Source: Gammaproteobacteria bacterium (GTDB lineage Bacteria; Pseudomonadota; Gammaproteobacteria; Steroidobacterales; Steroidobacteraceae). From it: a stretch of 26,291 nucleotides of DNA. The stretch is taken from the NCBI GenBank assembly GCA_010031985.1, contig RGYP01000003.1, positions 1 to 26,291 of the forward strand. The letters are read 5' to 3'. Position numbers and translations under genes: made by a program. Below the pieces are notes generated by a model. That model was not told the DNA's origin. It ran no database searches and saw only the letters and a list, made by a program, of their open reading frames with translations. Each line of letters starts with the position of its first letter. The stretch's first letter is position 1. Positions 1-8,576 of this stretch are shown piece after piece.

Positions 1-1778
1 TTCTCGCCCATGGTGAGATCGCCGTTGATCGAACGACCGTCGATCGGCTTGTAGCCGGTGTATTGGGCGCCGAGCCGCCCCGCCCGCTCACGGAACCGCA
101 CGTTGTCGTCGAACGTCCACCAGTCGCGCAGGTTGCCTTCGCCGTCGTAACGGCGTCCGGAGTCGTCGAAACCGTGGCTGATTTCGTGGCCGATCACCCC
201 GCCGATACCGCCATAGTTGACCGCATCGTCGGCACTCGGATCAAAGAATGGCGGTCGCAGGATGGCCGCCGGAAACACGATCTCGTTCATCGGCGGGCTG
301 TAGTAGGCGTTGACGGTCTGCGGCGTCATGCCCCACTCGGTGCGATCGACCGGCTTGCCGAGTCGGTTCATCTGTCGCAGGAACTCGAATTCATTGACGC
401 GCCGCAGATTGCCGAGCAGATCGTCCGCACTCACCTGCAACGTGGAGTAGTCGCGCCACTCGTCGGGGTAACCGACCTTCACCGAAAATGCGGCGAGTTT
501 GCGCTTGGCCTCGGTCTTGGTCTCGGGTCCCATCCACTCGAGCGAATCGATCGACTGCGCAAAGGCCGCGCGCAGGTTGGCCACCAACTCCTGGATGCGG
601 ATGCGCGCCTCGGGCGGGAAAGTCTTTTCGACGTAGGCGCGGCCGGCGATCTCGCCGATCGAACGATCGATCAAATTGAGACCGCGACGCCAACGTGGTT
701 GCTGCTCCTGGACCCCGCGCAAGGCGCGCTCGCGAAATTCGAAGCGCGCGGCGTCAAAGACCTGCGGCAGGAACGCGGCGTTCGCATCGAGCGCACGGAA
801 GCGGAAATATTCGCGCCAGGTCGCAACCGGCGTCGCCCGCACGAGCTCGCCGAGTTGGCGCACGTAGGTCGGTTGACGGATGTCGAACTCACCGATGGCT
901 GCGGCTTCGGGACCCATGCCGCTGATGAACGCGCGCCAGTCGAAGGCCGGCATCGCGGTCGTCGCATCCGCAAGCGACATGCGGTTGTAGGTCTTCACCG
1001 GATCGCGATTTTCGACCCGCGTCCAATGCAGTTTGGCGATTGCGGTCTCGAGCGCAAGAATGCGTGAGGCCGCGGCAGTCGCATCGGCAGTGCCTGCGAG
1101 CGACAGCAATTTTTCCGCGTAGATGGCGAAGTCGGCGCGCGCTTTGACGTTGCGCGCGTCGTCGGCCAAGTAGTACTCGCGATCGGGCATGGTCAGCCCG
1201 CTCTGCGAGAGCCCCGGGATGTAGCGCGTCGACTGTTTGCGGTCTTGCCCCACGTAGGCGTTCACCGGGGCCCCGAGCCCAACACGCTGCGCACGACCAA
1301 AATAAACGAATACGTCCTCGGGCTTGACGATCTGCTCGATGCGCCCGAACTCGGCCGTCAGCGGTGCGAGACCACGCTTTTCGATGAGCTCGGTATTCAT
1401 GAAGGCGGTGTAAAAATCACCGAGCTTTTGCGCGTCGGAGCCCGACACGCGCTTGCCGTCGGCCGCTGCCGCTTCGATCAGCTCGCGCAGGGCGGCGAGC
1501 GCATCGTCCTCGAGCTTGCTGAACGTTCCGAAGTTCGAGCGATCGGCGGGGATCTCGGTTTTGGCCAGCCAGGTGCCGCCTGCAAAGCGATAGAGATCGT
1601 CCTGGGGACGCACGCTGCGATCGAAGCCATCGAGGTCGAGACCCGAGCGCAAGCTCTTCGCCGCGACCGAAGCATTGGCATTCGACGTGTTGGCGGCGGG
1701 CGCCGCCCTCGCCGCGGTGCTGGCAGACACCGCGATGGCTGCGGCAACGATGATTGACAGATAATGACGTCGCGACAT
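1..1778 (-). CDS. M13 family zinc metallopeptidase (neprilysin/PepO-like), 3' end cut by window
   Basis: Exported zinc endopeptidase of the M13 (neprilysin/PepO) family, which cleaves oligopeptides in the periplasm or at the cell surface. The ATG at 1778 is preceded by AAAGGA and opens a signal peptide (MSRRHYLSIIVAAAIAVSAS, cleavage probably near the following ARA-A). The N-terminal M13 domain shows PQDDLYRFAGGTWLAKTEIP, and VNAYYSPPMNEIVFPAAIL precedes the active site. The zinc motif HEISH is at residues about 531-535 (bases 174-188). The frame runs off the window at GDLTMGE, just where the family places its third zinc ligand (the GEN-IAD motif). 592 codons are visible, against about 670-700 for the full family, so only the C-terminal part is missing. 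The gene is divergent from greB. The family call is firm; the substrate is unknown. Confidence 0.95.
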   Translation of the reverse strand, partial: MSRRHYLSIIVAAAIAVSASTAARAAPAANTSNANASVAAKSLRSGLDLDGFDRSVRPQDDLYRFAGGTWLAKTEIPADRSNFGTFSKLEDDALAALRELIEAAAADGKRVSGSDAQKLGDFYTAFMNTELIEKRGLAPLTAEFGRIEQIVKPEDVFVYFGRAQRVGLGAPVNAYVGQDRKQSTRYIPGLSQSGLTMPDREYYLADDARNVKARADFAIYAEKLLSLAGTADATAAASRILALETAIAKLHWTRVENRDPVKTYNRMSLADATTAMPAFDWRAFISGMGPEAAAIGEFDIRQPTYVRQLGELVRATPVATWREYFRFRALDANAAFLPQVFDAARFEFRERALRGVQEQQPRWRRGLNLIDRSIGEIAGRAYVEKTFPPEARIRIQELVANLRAAFAQSIDSLEWMGPETKTEAKRKLAAFSVKVGYPDEWRDYSTLQVSADDLLGNLRRVNEFEFLRQMNRLGKPVDRTEWGMTPQTVNAYYSPPMNEIVFPAAILRPPFFDPSADDAVNYGGIGGVIGHEISHGFDDSGRRYDGEGNLRDWWTFDDNVRFRERAGRLGAQYTGYKPIDGRSINGDLTMGE

Positions 1779-1807
1779 TTTTCGACCCGTCCTTTGTTGC
1801 AGAGATT

Positions 1808-1845
1808 GCCGAATCCCGAAGGCCCGGGAGTTTAGGGGATTCGGC
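1808..1845. promoter_or_regulatory. Perfect 10-bp inverted repeat in the M13 peptidase/greB divergent gap
   Basis: GCCGAATCCC (1808-1817) and GGGATTCGGC (1836-1845) are perfect inverted arms separated by 18 nt inside the 92-bp gap between two divergent genes. There is no U-tract on either side, so it is unlikely to be an intrinsic terminator. The position fits an operator or a leader hairpin. No regulator is assigned. Confidence 0.35.
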
Positions 1846-1870
1846 CCTCGGAGACTAAGCCGCCGTTGCC

Positions 1871-2374
1871 ATGCCCCGCTATCGCCCCCCCACCACGCCC
1901 GGTTCCAAGTTCATCACACGGGAAGGCCACGCCCGCCTGACGAGCGAACTCGATCAGCTATGGCGCGTGGAGCGGCCGCAGGTCACTCTTGCCGTCAGCG
2001 AAGCAGCCGCGCAGGGCGATCGCTCGGAAAACGCCGAGTACACCTATGGCAAGCGTCGCCTGCGCGAGATAGATCGCCGCGTGCGTTTTCTGCGCAAGCG
2101 ACTGGAGGGCATGGTGGTCGTCGATCAGACCCCCGCGGATCGACAGCGCGTTTTCTTTGGCGCCTGGGTGACGCTGGAGGACGACGAGGGCATCGAGACC
2201 CGCCACCGCATCGTCGGTCCCGACGAGTTCGACCTCGCCCCCGGCTACGTCAGCATGGATGCGCCGCTCGCTCGATCGCTGCTCGGCAAGCGACTCGACG
2301 ACGAAGTCACCGTGCTGACCCCGAAAGGCGAGCGGACCTGGGTGATCACCGAGGTCCGCTACGAGACGCCTTAG
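1871..2374 (+). CDS. greB: Transcription elongation factor GreB
   Basis: GreB binds the RNA polymerase secondary channel and stimulates cleavage of backtracked transcripts. The 167-residue product has the N-terminal antiparallel coiled coil, including LWRVERPQVT (residues about 30-39) and the tip GDRSENAEY with its acidic pair D50 and E53. It then carries the basic stretch KRRLREIDRRVRFLRKRLE. The C-terminal FKBP-like domain contains VFFGAWVTLEDDEG and ends WVITEVRYETP. LWR-ERP and VFFGAWV distinguish GreB from GreA. The N-terminus is about 8-10 residues longer than in E. coli GreB (MPRYRPPTTPGSKFITREG); a possible Shine-Dalgarno (GGAG, 1850-1853) lies rather far upstream. The stop is one base from the end of the convergent homospermidine synthase gene, leaving no room for separate terminators. 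Confidence 0.96.
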   Translation: MPRYRPPTTPGSKFITREGHARLTSELDQLWRVERPQVTLAVSEAAAQGDRSENAEYTYGKRRLREIDRRVRFLRKRLEGMVVVDQTPADRQRVFFGAWVTLEDDEGIETRHRIVGPDEFDLAPGYVSMDAPLARSLLGKRLDDEVTVLTPKGERTWVITEVRYETP

Positions 2375-2375
2375 G

Positions 2376-3797
2376 TCAGACCACGCGGACGTTTTTGAAC
2401 TGCCACGGGTCGGAGTGGTCGAGGTCTTCTTTGAAGAGACTCTCGCGCTCGGAGAGCGGATTCCAGTTGGTGTATTCGCCCACCACGGGACCGAGATAAG
2501 GCATGCAGATTTCGAGGTTGCGACGGAAATCCATTTCGTCGGGCTCGATCACGCCACGATTCGGGTTTTCCATCGCCCAGATCACGCCCGACAACACCGC
2601 CACCGTGACCTGAAGGCTGGTTGCGTTGTTGTACGGACAAAGTTGGCGCGCCTCGTCGATCGAAAGCTGCGAGCCGTACCAATAGGCATTCTTCGAGTGT
2701 CCGGCGAGAAGCACACCGAGCTCATCGATGCCACCCGAAGAAATTTCGTCCATCAAAATGCGCTGCTTGGACTGCATGACGAAATTGCGGCCGGCAAATT
2801 CGTGCACCGACAACACGGCATCGTCGCAGGGGTGATAGGCGTAGTGCACCGTCGGGCGGTAGACCACCTCGTCGGCTTTCTTCACGGTGAGGTAATCGGC
2901 AATGGAGATCGACTCGCCGTGCGTGATCGCGAAACCGTGGAAATGTCCGGCTTTGGGAGTCCAGGTGCGTACTCGCGTCGCAGCACCGGGGCGCGACAAA
3001 AATATCGACGACTTGCGCCCGAAATCATAGGCGTTGCCGTCGGCCGGAAAATGCTTCTCGTGAGCACCCCAACCGAGCTCGCAGGGCTGCGAACCCTCGC
3101 TGACGAAACCGTCGCAGGACCAGGTGTTGACGAATTCGCCCGGACGCTTGCGCACAGGCGAGACTTGCGTGTCGCGCTCGGCGATGTGGATCACCTTGAT
3201 GCCGAGCGTGTGCGCGAGCGCCGCCCACGCTTCGCGTGACTGCGGATTACCGGCGACAACCCCGGTGTCGGCGGCGATGTTGAGCATCGCCTGTTTGACG
3301 AAGTGCGACACCATGCCCGGGTTGGCGCCATGGGTCAGCACCGCCGTAGGTGCCGTTTCGCGGCCGGCACGCAAGGCGAGCGCGCGCTCACGAAGTGCAT
3401 AGTTGGTGCGATGCGCCGCGGGCTTCGATTTGTCGGTGTAGCCGCCCGGCCACGGCTCGATGCAGGTATCGAGATACATTGCGCCGCGCGCCTGACAGAA
3501 CTCGATCAGCGCGATCGAGGACACGTCGACCGAGACATTGATCAAAAAATCACCCTGACCGACCAGAGGCGCGAGCCGGCTCTCGAGATTGCCGGGCACG
3601 ATCGGATCGACCACGAACTTCACGCCATAGTGCGTGGCCACCTCGGCGCCGCGCTCGTCGGCCGAGACGATGGTGATGCGATCGGCGCTGGTGCCGATGT
3701 GCCGCAAAATCAGGGGCAAAACGCCCTGACCGATACTGCCGAAGCCGACGAAAATGATTCGTCCCGAAAATTGCACGTGAACCTTGTGGCCGCTCAT
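2376..3797 (-). CDS. hss: Homospermidine synthase
   Basis: NAD-dependent homospermidine synthase (EC 2.5.1.44), which joins two putrescines, or putrescine plus an aminobutyl donor, to give sym-homospermidine and ammonia. The protein is 473 residues, close to the roughly 477 of characterised bacterial enzymes, and belongs to the saccharopine-dehydrogenase-like fold. The N-terminal Rossmann motif is IIFVGFGSIGQGVLPLILRH (G18, G20, G23). Further family-typical stretches are ARGAMYLDTCIEPWPGGYTD, VLTHGANPGMVSHFVKQA and ENPNRGVIEPDEMDFRRNLE. It lies 39 nt downstream of the glutathione S-transferase gene on the same strand and probably shares its transcript. speA is on the opposite strand beyond the same divergent gap, which supports a polyamine role. 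Identification is strong from overall resemblance and length. Confidence 0.93.
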   Translation of the reverse strand: MSGHKVHVQFSGRIIFVGFGSIGQGVLPLILRHIGTSADRITIVSADERGAEVATHYGVKFVVDPIVPGNLESRLAPLVGQGDFLINVSVDVSSIALIEFCQARGAMYLDTCIEPWPGGYTDKSKPAAHRTNYALRERALALRAGRETAPTAVLTHGANPGMVSHFVKQAMLNIAADTGVVAGNPQSREAWAALAHTLGIKVIHIAERDTQVSPVRKRPGEFVNTWSCDGFVSEGSQPCELGWGAHEKHFPADGNAYDFGRKSSIFLSRPGAATRVRTWTPKAGHFHGFAITHGESISIADYLTVKKADEVVYRPTVHYAYHPCDDAVLSVHEFAGRNFVMQSKQRILMDEISSGGIDELGVLLAGHSKNAYWYGSQLSIDEARQLCPYNNATSLQVTVAVLSGVIWAMENPNRGVIEPDEMDFRRNLEICMPYLGPVVGEYTNWNPLSERESLFKEDLDHSDPWQFKNVRVV

Positions 3798-3836
3798 GAT
3801 CTTCTTTGTCTCGCCTCCCTGTGATGTTTTACTTCG

Positions 3837-4517
3837 TCAGTCCGGCCGCCAGTGCGGCGGAAAAGTACGATCGTACCCCGGCAGCGCCTCGATTCGCGCA
3901 AGCCAGCGCCCGAGGGCCGGGTAGTTGACCTCGATGGGCAAAAATCGACGGGCCAAGTCCTCGGCTCCCGGGCGACCGAGCGCGCGCCGCAACAACTGGA
4001 TCGCCGGGAAAATCACCATGTCGATGGCGCTGTAGTCATCGCCCACGATCCAGTCGAAACGCGACACTCGCATTTCGATGGTGCGCGCCTCACGCGCCAC
4101 GACGTGCATCGCATCGGTCAGTGCATCTGCGCCGAGCGGCGGCTCTTCGAGGGGATTCGCACCGCCGAGCAGCGTGCGGCAAATCCCCATGATGTGCGGC
4201 TCGGTGTAGGCCTGAAATTCTTCGATCACCCGCACGATCACGGCCGCCTCCTCAGGCGTGCGCCCGAAAATCGGTGGATCCGGATACTTGCGATCGAGGT
4301 AGTACAGGATCGCCACCGACTCGAAGACCACGTAGTCGTCGTGCTTGAGCACCGGGACGCGCCCACGCGGGTTCATCGCCAACATCTGCGGCGCCTTGTG
4401 CTCCTGGAAGGCGAGCTGCAACGAGTGGCTGTCGTAGGGCAGCCGCTTGTGTTCCAGCGCCAGCATCACCCGCCATGAGTAGGGACTGCCGCTGGCCCAC
4501 CAGAGGTCGATGGCCAT
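3837..4517 (-). CDS. Glutathione S-transferase family protein
   Basis: 226-residue soluble GST-fold protein. The N-terminal thioredoxin-like domain begins MAIDLWWASGSPYSWRVMLA, with a serine-containing glutathione-activating region around residues 9-14. It continues with NPRGRVPVLKHDDYVVFES, holding the cis-proline and the E-S pair that grips the glutathione glutamyl group. The helical C-terminal domain has DYSAIDMVIFPAIQLLRR, the usual GST N-capping region. I chose the ATG at 4517 because an upstream ATG at 4691 would add 58 non-homologous residues and run across the divergent sulfurtransferase start. It is first in a likely two-gene unit with homospermidine synthase. The substrate is unknown; roles in detoxification or thiol chemistry are guesses. 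Confidence 0.9.
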   Translation of the reverse strand: MAIDLWWASGSPYSWRVMLALEHKRLPYDSHSLQLAFQEHKAPQMLAMNPRGRVPVLKHDDYVVFESVAILYYLDRKYPDPPIFGRTPEEAAVIVRVIEEFQAYTEPHIMGICRTLLGGANPLEEPPLGADALTDAMHVVAREARTIEMRVSRFDWIVGDDYSAIDMVIFPAIQLLRRALGRPGAEDLARRFLPIEVNYPALGRWLARIEALPGYDRTFPPHWRPD

Positions 4518-4581
4518 GGCGCGGGATTGTAACGGTAACGTCCGCACCGGAGAATTCGCGCTTGCCCAATCTGGAGCGCCG
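4518..4581. promoter_or_regulatory. Divergent intergenic region between GST-hss and sulfurtransferase-speA units
   Basis: This 64-bp gap is the only non-coding DNA between two opposing units that each carry a polyamine gene, so both promoters should lie in or next to it. It contains a tandem hexamer GTAACG-GTAACG (4529-4540) and a GGAG (4572-4575) ahead of the sulfurtransferase ATG. No convincing -35/-10 pair stands out. The regulatory role is inferred from layout. Confidence 0.35.
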
Positions 4582-5448
4582 ATGTCCGCCACCACGAGTT
4601 TCCACAACACGATCATCGAGGTCGCCGAGCTGGCGGCCGAGGTGTCGTCACCCGACTGGGTGACGCTCGATTGTCGTTTCGAACTCGGCAAACCCGCCGC
4701 GGGCGAAGCCGCCTACGCCGCCGGGCACATTCCGGATGCACGCTATGCGCATCTCGATCGTGATCTGGCGGGCCTGGCGGGCCCGACCACAGGTCGTCAT
4801 CCGCTGCCCGAGCCGCAGGTGCTGGCAAGGCGGCTGGGCGCGTGGGGCATCGAACGACGAACGCAGGTCGTGGTCTACGACCAAGGCAACAGCTTTTTTG
4901 CGGCACGCGCCTGGTGGCTGCTGCGCTGGCTGGGCCACGAGCGGGTCGCCGTACTCGACGGAGGACTTGCCGCATGGCTTGCCACGGGCCGAGCGCTCGA
5001 GACTGCGCTGCCCAAAGTGACGCCGCGCGAGTTCGTCCCGCAAGCAAATGCGCCGATGGCGGTGAGCGCTGCGCAGGTGCTGCAGTCGCTGCAAGACGAC
5101 ACGCTCCGGCTCGTCGATGCGCGTGGCGCCGACCGCTTTGCCGGTGAAAACGAAACCATCGATCCAGTCGGCGGACATGTGCCCGGCGCGTTCAACCATC
5201 ATTACGCCCGCAACTACCAAGCCGACGGTCGTCTCAAAGATGCCGCAACGCTCAGAACGGAGTGGCTGCAAACTTTGAACGGCCGGCCGTCCGAAGCGCT
5301 GATCGCCATGTGCGGCTCCGGCGTGAGTGCCTGCGTGAATCTGCTTGCACTCGAGCACGCGGGGCTGCAAGGTGCGCGCCTCTATCCGGGCTCGTGGAGT
5401 GAATGGATCCGCGACCCGGCTCGCCCAGTGGCAAGAGGGCCACGTTAG
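4582..5448 (+). CDS. Sulfurtransferase, two-domain rhodanese (3-mercaptopyruvate sulfurtransferase type)
   Basis: Cytoplasmic two-domain rhodanese of 288 residues, which moves sulfur from 3-mercaptopyruvate (or thiosulfate) to thiol acceptors. The first, inactive domain has AAGHIPDARYAHLDRDLAG and carries VVVYDQGNSFFAARAWWLL, with aspartate where the catalytic cysteine would sit. The second domain has GGHVPGAFN followed by the loop CGSGVSAC with catalytic C244. CGSG-V-AC loops are characteristic of mercaptopyruvate sulfurtransferases (SseA type), while thiosulfate sulfurtransferases have CRKGVT. The ATG at 4582 follows a GGAG and gives the normal N-terminus; an upstream ATG at 4510 would run back over the GST start. 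The stop codon is directly followed by the speA ATG (TAG-ATG), so the two are almost certainly cotranscribed. Confidence 0.92.
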   Translation: MSATTSFHNTIIEVAELAAEVSSPDWVTLDCRFELGKPAAGEAAYAAGHIPDARYAHLDRDLAGLAGPTTGRHPLPEPQVLARRLGAWGIERRTQVVVYDQGNSFFAARAWWLLRWLGHERVAVLDGGLAAWLATGRALETALPKVTPREFVPQANAPMAVSAAQVLQSLQDDTLRLVDARGADRFAGENETIDPVGGHVPGAFNHHYARNYQADGRLKDAATLRTEWLQTLNGRPSEALIAMCGSGVSACVNLLALEHAGLQGARLYPGSWSEWIRDPARPVARGPR

Positions 5449-7443
5449 ATGAACACGACCATGAACGAGACGACGCTCAAATCTGCCGAGGCCATCACGG
5501 GTGGCGCGACGCCATCGAACCTCCGTCGCGGCCCCGCGTGGAGCGTTGCGGATTCTCGCGAGCTCTACCACGTCCAGGCCTGGGGACAGGGTTACTTCGG
5601 CGTCAACGAGCAAGGTCACGTCGTCGTGCGTCCCGAACAACGTGCCGATCGCGAAATCGATCTTTTCGAAGTGGTGCAGGGTCTCAAGGAGCGCGAACTC
5701 ACGACCCCCGTCGTCGTGCGTTTCTCCGGAATTTTGGCGCATCGTCTGAGACAGCTTAACGACGCCTTTGCGCGCGCAATGGCCGAAAACGACTATCGCA
5801 ATCGATACGCCGCGGTTTATCCGATCAAGGTGAATCAGCAGCGACTCGTCGTCGAAGAAGTCTATCGCTACGGCGCCGAGTTCGGCTTCGGTCTCGAAGC
5901 CGGCAGCAAGCCCGAATTGCTTGCCGTGATGGCGATGAGCGAAAACTCGCCCGATCGACTGATCGTCTGCAACGGCTTCAAGGACGACAGCTACATCGAG
6001 ACCGCGATGCTCGCCACCAAACTCGGTCGACGAATCGTCCCCGTGGTCGAGAACTTTTCGGAACTCGGTCTGATCATCAAACATGCATTGCGTCTCGGCG
6101 TGAAGCCGCAGATCGGGGTCCGCGTGAAGCTCGCGAGCGAGGGTTCGGGCCGCTGGCGCGACTCGGCGGGCGAAAAATCGAAGTTTGGTTTGTTCATCAC
6201 CGAGATCCTCGAGGCGGTGGAGGTACTGCGCACGCACGACATGCTCGATTGTCTGAAGCTCGTGCACTGCCATCCGGGAAGTCAGTTGCAGGACATCCGG
6301 CGCATCAAGGAAGCGATCAACGAGCTCGCCCACGTCTACGCCGAACTCAAGCTGCTCGGTGCCGGCCTCGAATACATCGATGTCGGTGGCGGACTCGGCG
6401 TCGATTACGACGGCTCGGGCACCAACTATTCCTCCTCGATGAACTACACCATCGAGGAATACGCCAACGACGTGGTCTATCGCATCGCAAGCGTCTGCAA
6501 TGCGCGTGGCATCGCGCATCCCATGATCGTCAGCGAATCGGGTCGGGCGATCGCCGCCCATCACAGCGTACTCATCTTCAACACGCTCGGCTCGTCCGCA
6601 CTCGACAAGTTCCGCGTCACCGGTCGCGAGGACGAGGACTACGCGGGGCGCACGCTGCCGCAGCCGGTGCAGGACCTGCTCGGCGCGTATCGCGAGGTGA
6701 GCGAACGACGCCTCGTCGAGTGCTGGCACGATGCCCTCACCGCCCGCGAGCAGTGCCTGCAGATGTTCAATCTCGGTTTGTTGTCGCTGGAATTCCGCGG
6801 TCTCGCCGAGCGGCTCTACTGGGCGACCTGCGCCAAGATCCGCGACTTTTGTCGCCGACTCGAAGAAGTACCCGAGGAACTCGAGGGCATCGAGAGCATT
6901 CTCTCGGATATCTACTTTTGCAACATGTCGGTGTTCCAGTCGCTGCCCGACAGTTGGGCCATCGACCATCTTTTTCCGATCATGCCGATCCATCGGCTCG
7001 ATGAGTGCCCGACGAGACGCGCCGTGCTCGCCGACATCACCTGCGACTCGGACGGCAAAATCGATCGCTTCGTCAGTCACCGCGAAATCAAACGTACCCT
7101 CGAGTTGCACGATCTCACCGATGGCGAGGAGTATTACCTGGCCGCATTTTTGGTGGGGGCCTACCAAGAAACGCTCGGTGACCTGCACAACCTTTTCGGC
7201 GACACGCACGTCGTGCACATCCGTCTCGAAGAAGACGGCAAGTGGTGGATCGACGAAGTGGTCAAGGGTGACACCGCCAATCGCGTGCTCGAATACATGG
7301 AGTACGACGTCGCCGAGCTCTACCCCGCCCTCGCGCGCGACTGCGAGCGGGCGATACGCGAGGGCCGGATGACTGTTGCCGAAAGCCAGTCCCTCAAGCG
7401 ATTCTACGAAGGCGAGCTCAACGGCTACGCCTACCTCGAATGA
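5449..7443 (+). CDS. speA: Biosynthetic arginine decarboxylase
   Basis: PLP-dependent biosynthetic arginine decarboxylase (EC 4.1.1.19), converting arginine to agmatine and CO2 as the first step of the agmatine route to putrescine. It has 664 residues against 658 in E. coli. The alanine-racemase-like barrel carries YPIKVNQQ with the PLP lysine K127. Also present are the family motifs LEAGSKPELLAVMA, CHPGSQ, the glycine-rich phosphate loop GGGLGVDYDG and VSESGRAIAAHH. The C-terminal beta domain has TCDSDGKID with the partner-subunit active-site cysteine C532. It abuts the sulfurtransferase gene upstream and overlaps the methyltransferase start downstream (ATGA). No agmatinase or agmatine deiminase is in the window, so putrescine must be completed elsewhere before homospermidine synthase can use it. 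Confidence 0.97.
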   Translation: MNTTMNETTLKSAEAITGGATPSNLRRGPAWSVADSRELYHVQAWGQGYFGVNEQGHVVVRPEQRADREIDLFEVVQGLKERELTTPVVVRFSGILAHRLRQLNDAFARAMAENDYRNRYAAVYPIKVNQQRLVVEEVYRYGAEFGFGLEAGSKPELLAVMAMSENSPDRLIVCNGFKDDSYIETAMLATKLGRRIVPVVENFSELGLIIKHALRLGVKPQIGVRVKLASEGSGRWRDSAGEKSKFGLFITEILEAVEVLRTHDMLDCLKLVHCHPGSQLQDIRRIKEAINELAHVYAELKLLGAGLEYIDVGGGLGVDYDGSGTNYSSSMNYTIEEYANDVVYRIASVCNARGIAHPMIVSESGRAIAAHHSVLIFNTLGSSALDKFRVTGREDEDYAGRTLPQPVQDLLGAYREVSERRLVECWHDALTAREQCLQMFNLGLLSLEFRGLAERLYWATCAKIRDFCRRLEEVPEELEGIESILSDIYFCNMSVFQSLPDSWAIDHLFPIMPIHRLDECPTRRAVLADITCDSDGKIDRFVSHREIKRTLELHDLTDGEEYYLAAFLVGAYQETLGDLHNLFGDTHVVHIRLEEDGKWWIDEVVKGDTANRVLEYMEYDVAELYPALARDCERAIREGRMTVAESQSLKRFYEGELNGYAYLE

Positions 7444-8576
7444 GCGCTCGAATGAACGCACGACTCGACATCGACAATGACGGCCATGAGCAAGACCCGC
7501 TCGTGGTGCATGAGAGCCGTGACTTTCGCAGCTACCACGCCTTCTTGCGGGCGGCACGAAACTACATGGAAGGGCCGCTCGTCGGCCAGCTCCACGACCG
7601 CTACGAGCGTGCGCACCCCACGCCCGCCTCAGACTGGCGCGCGGCGCAGTGGGTGCTCGACGAGCTCAACGAATTCCAGTTTTACTGCTGGGCCTATCGC
7701 AATCTGCAACGCTTCAAGTATCACCGGCCGACGCTCGGAATCTTTGCCACGCTCGAGCGCGACCGCGATCGGCTCGAGCGGGCGCTCGATGCCGCAGCCG
7801 CCGAGACCCTGAAGAGCGACCCCACCGCGCTGCGACTCGATCCCTCGCTGTCACTGCCGGAGTACTTCCGTTACGTGCCCTTTCATCAGCACACGGGAGG
7901 CGTTGCAGGCGACTCGTTAGCCGGGCTCGCCTATGAAATCGGACGCCGCACGACGGTTCCGGCGCACGCCGATCCGAACGGCATCTACCGCATCCTCTTC
8001 GATGCTTTGCCGCAGCGTGAGTACGCGCGCGTACTCGACTGGGGCGTGGGGCACGGCGCTGCGCTCATCACCTGGCAACAGCGACAACCGCAGTCCGAGT
8101 GCCACGGCGTCGACTTGTCGGCGCCTTGCCTCAAAGTCGCCAATCTTCGCGCCCGCGAGCGCGGCATGCGGTTTTTGCTGTCGCAGCAGGATCTCGAGCA
8201 CCTCGACTACCCGGACGCGCACTTCGATCTCGTGTTCTTCAATTTCATGCTGCACGAGTTGCCGCCCGCACACACCCCGGCGCTGCTCGCCGAGGCCGCA
8301 CGGGTTTTGAAGCCTGGCGGCCTGTTCGCGGGCCACGAATTTCATCTGCGTCCCGGCGACGCCTTTCAGAACGTATTGCAACGCACCCACGCTTGGACCA
8401 ACAACGAAACCTACTCGACGCCGTGGTACGACACACCGATCGGCGAATGGGCGCGCGCCGCCGGCTTCTCTAAGGTGAGCATCACCCCCTTCGAACGCTT
8501 GAACCGCTCGGTGCGGCGGCCGGGCAAAGCGCCGATCAACGCCAACCACTGGAACCTGTACGTTTTCGAAAAATGA
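7440..8576 (+). CDS. Class I SAM-dependent methyltransferase with long N-terminal region, substrate unknown
   Basis: 378-residue protein with a C-terminal class I methyltransferase fold. Motif I is VLDWGVGHGA at residues 198-207. An acidic strand end, CHGVDLSAPCLKVA, probably contacts the ribose. FDLVFFNFMLHELPP and EAARVLKPGGLFAGHEFHL are typical of the UbiE/Methyltransf_11 type. The first 170-190 residues do not resemble the fold; they are mostly helical, with aromatic stretches such as FQFYCWAYRNLQRFKYH and LPEYFRYVPFHQHTGG. The start overlaps the speA stop in ATGA, and the gene overlaps the next one the same way, so it should be translated with speA. A second ATG four codons in (7452) is an alternative start. 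The substrate cannot be read from sequence; polyamine or another small molecule is possible from context only. Confidence 0.85.
   Translation: MSARMNARLDIDNDGHEQDPLVVHESRDFRSYHAFLRAARNYMEGPLVGQLHDRYERAHPTPASDWRAAQWVLDELNEFQFYCWAYRNLQRFKYHRPTLGIFATLERDRDRLERALDAAAAETLKSDPTALRLDPSLSLPEYFRYVPFHQHTGGVAGDSLAGLAYEIGRRTTVPAHADPNGIYRILFDALPQREYARVLDWGVGHGAALITWQQRQPQSECHGVDLSAPCLKVANLRARERGMRFLLSQQDLEHLDYPDAHFDLVFFNFMLHELPPAHTPALLAEAARVLKPGGLFAGHEFHLRPGDAFQNVLQRTHAWTNNETYSTPWYDTPIGEWARAAGFSKVSITPFERLNRSVRRPGKAPINANHWNLYVFEK

Noticed and set aside
63..1067. A 334-codon + strand frame over the M13 peptidase
   Set aside because: The opposite strand carries the peptidase with its HEISH motif; the + frame reads as low-complexity R/G/A-rich sequence.
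2415..3239. A 274-codon + strand frame opposite homospermidine synthase
   Set aside because: Shadow of a strongly conserved enzyme; no domain or ribosome binding site.
4518..4691. A 58-residue upstream extension of the GST
   Set aside because: The extension overlaps the sulfurtransferase coding start and lacks GST homology; the fold begins exactly at ATG 4517.
4648..7557. A 969-codon open frame antisense to the sulfurtransferase and speA
   Set aside because: It lies opposite two unmistakable enzymes, has no recognisable domain, and long antisense frames are expected where high-GC codon use removes stops from the complementary frame.
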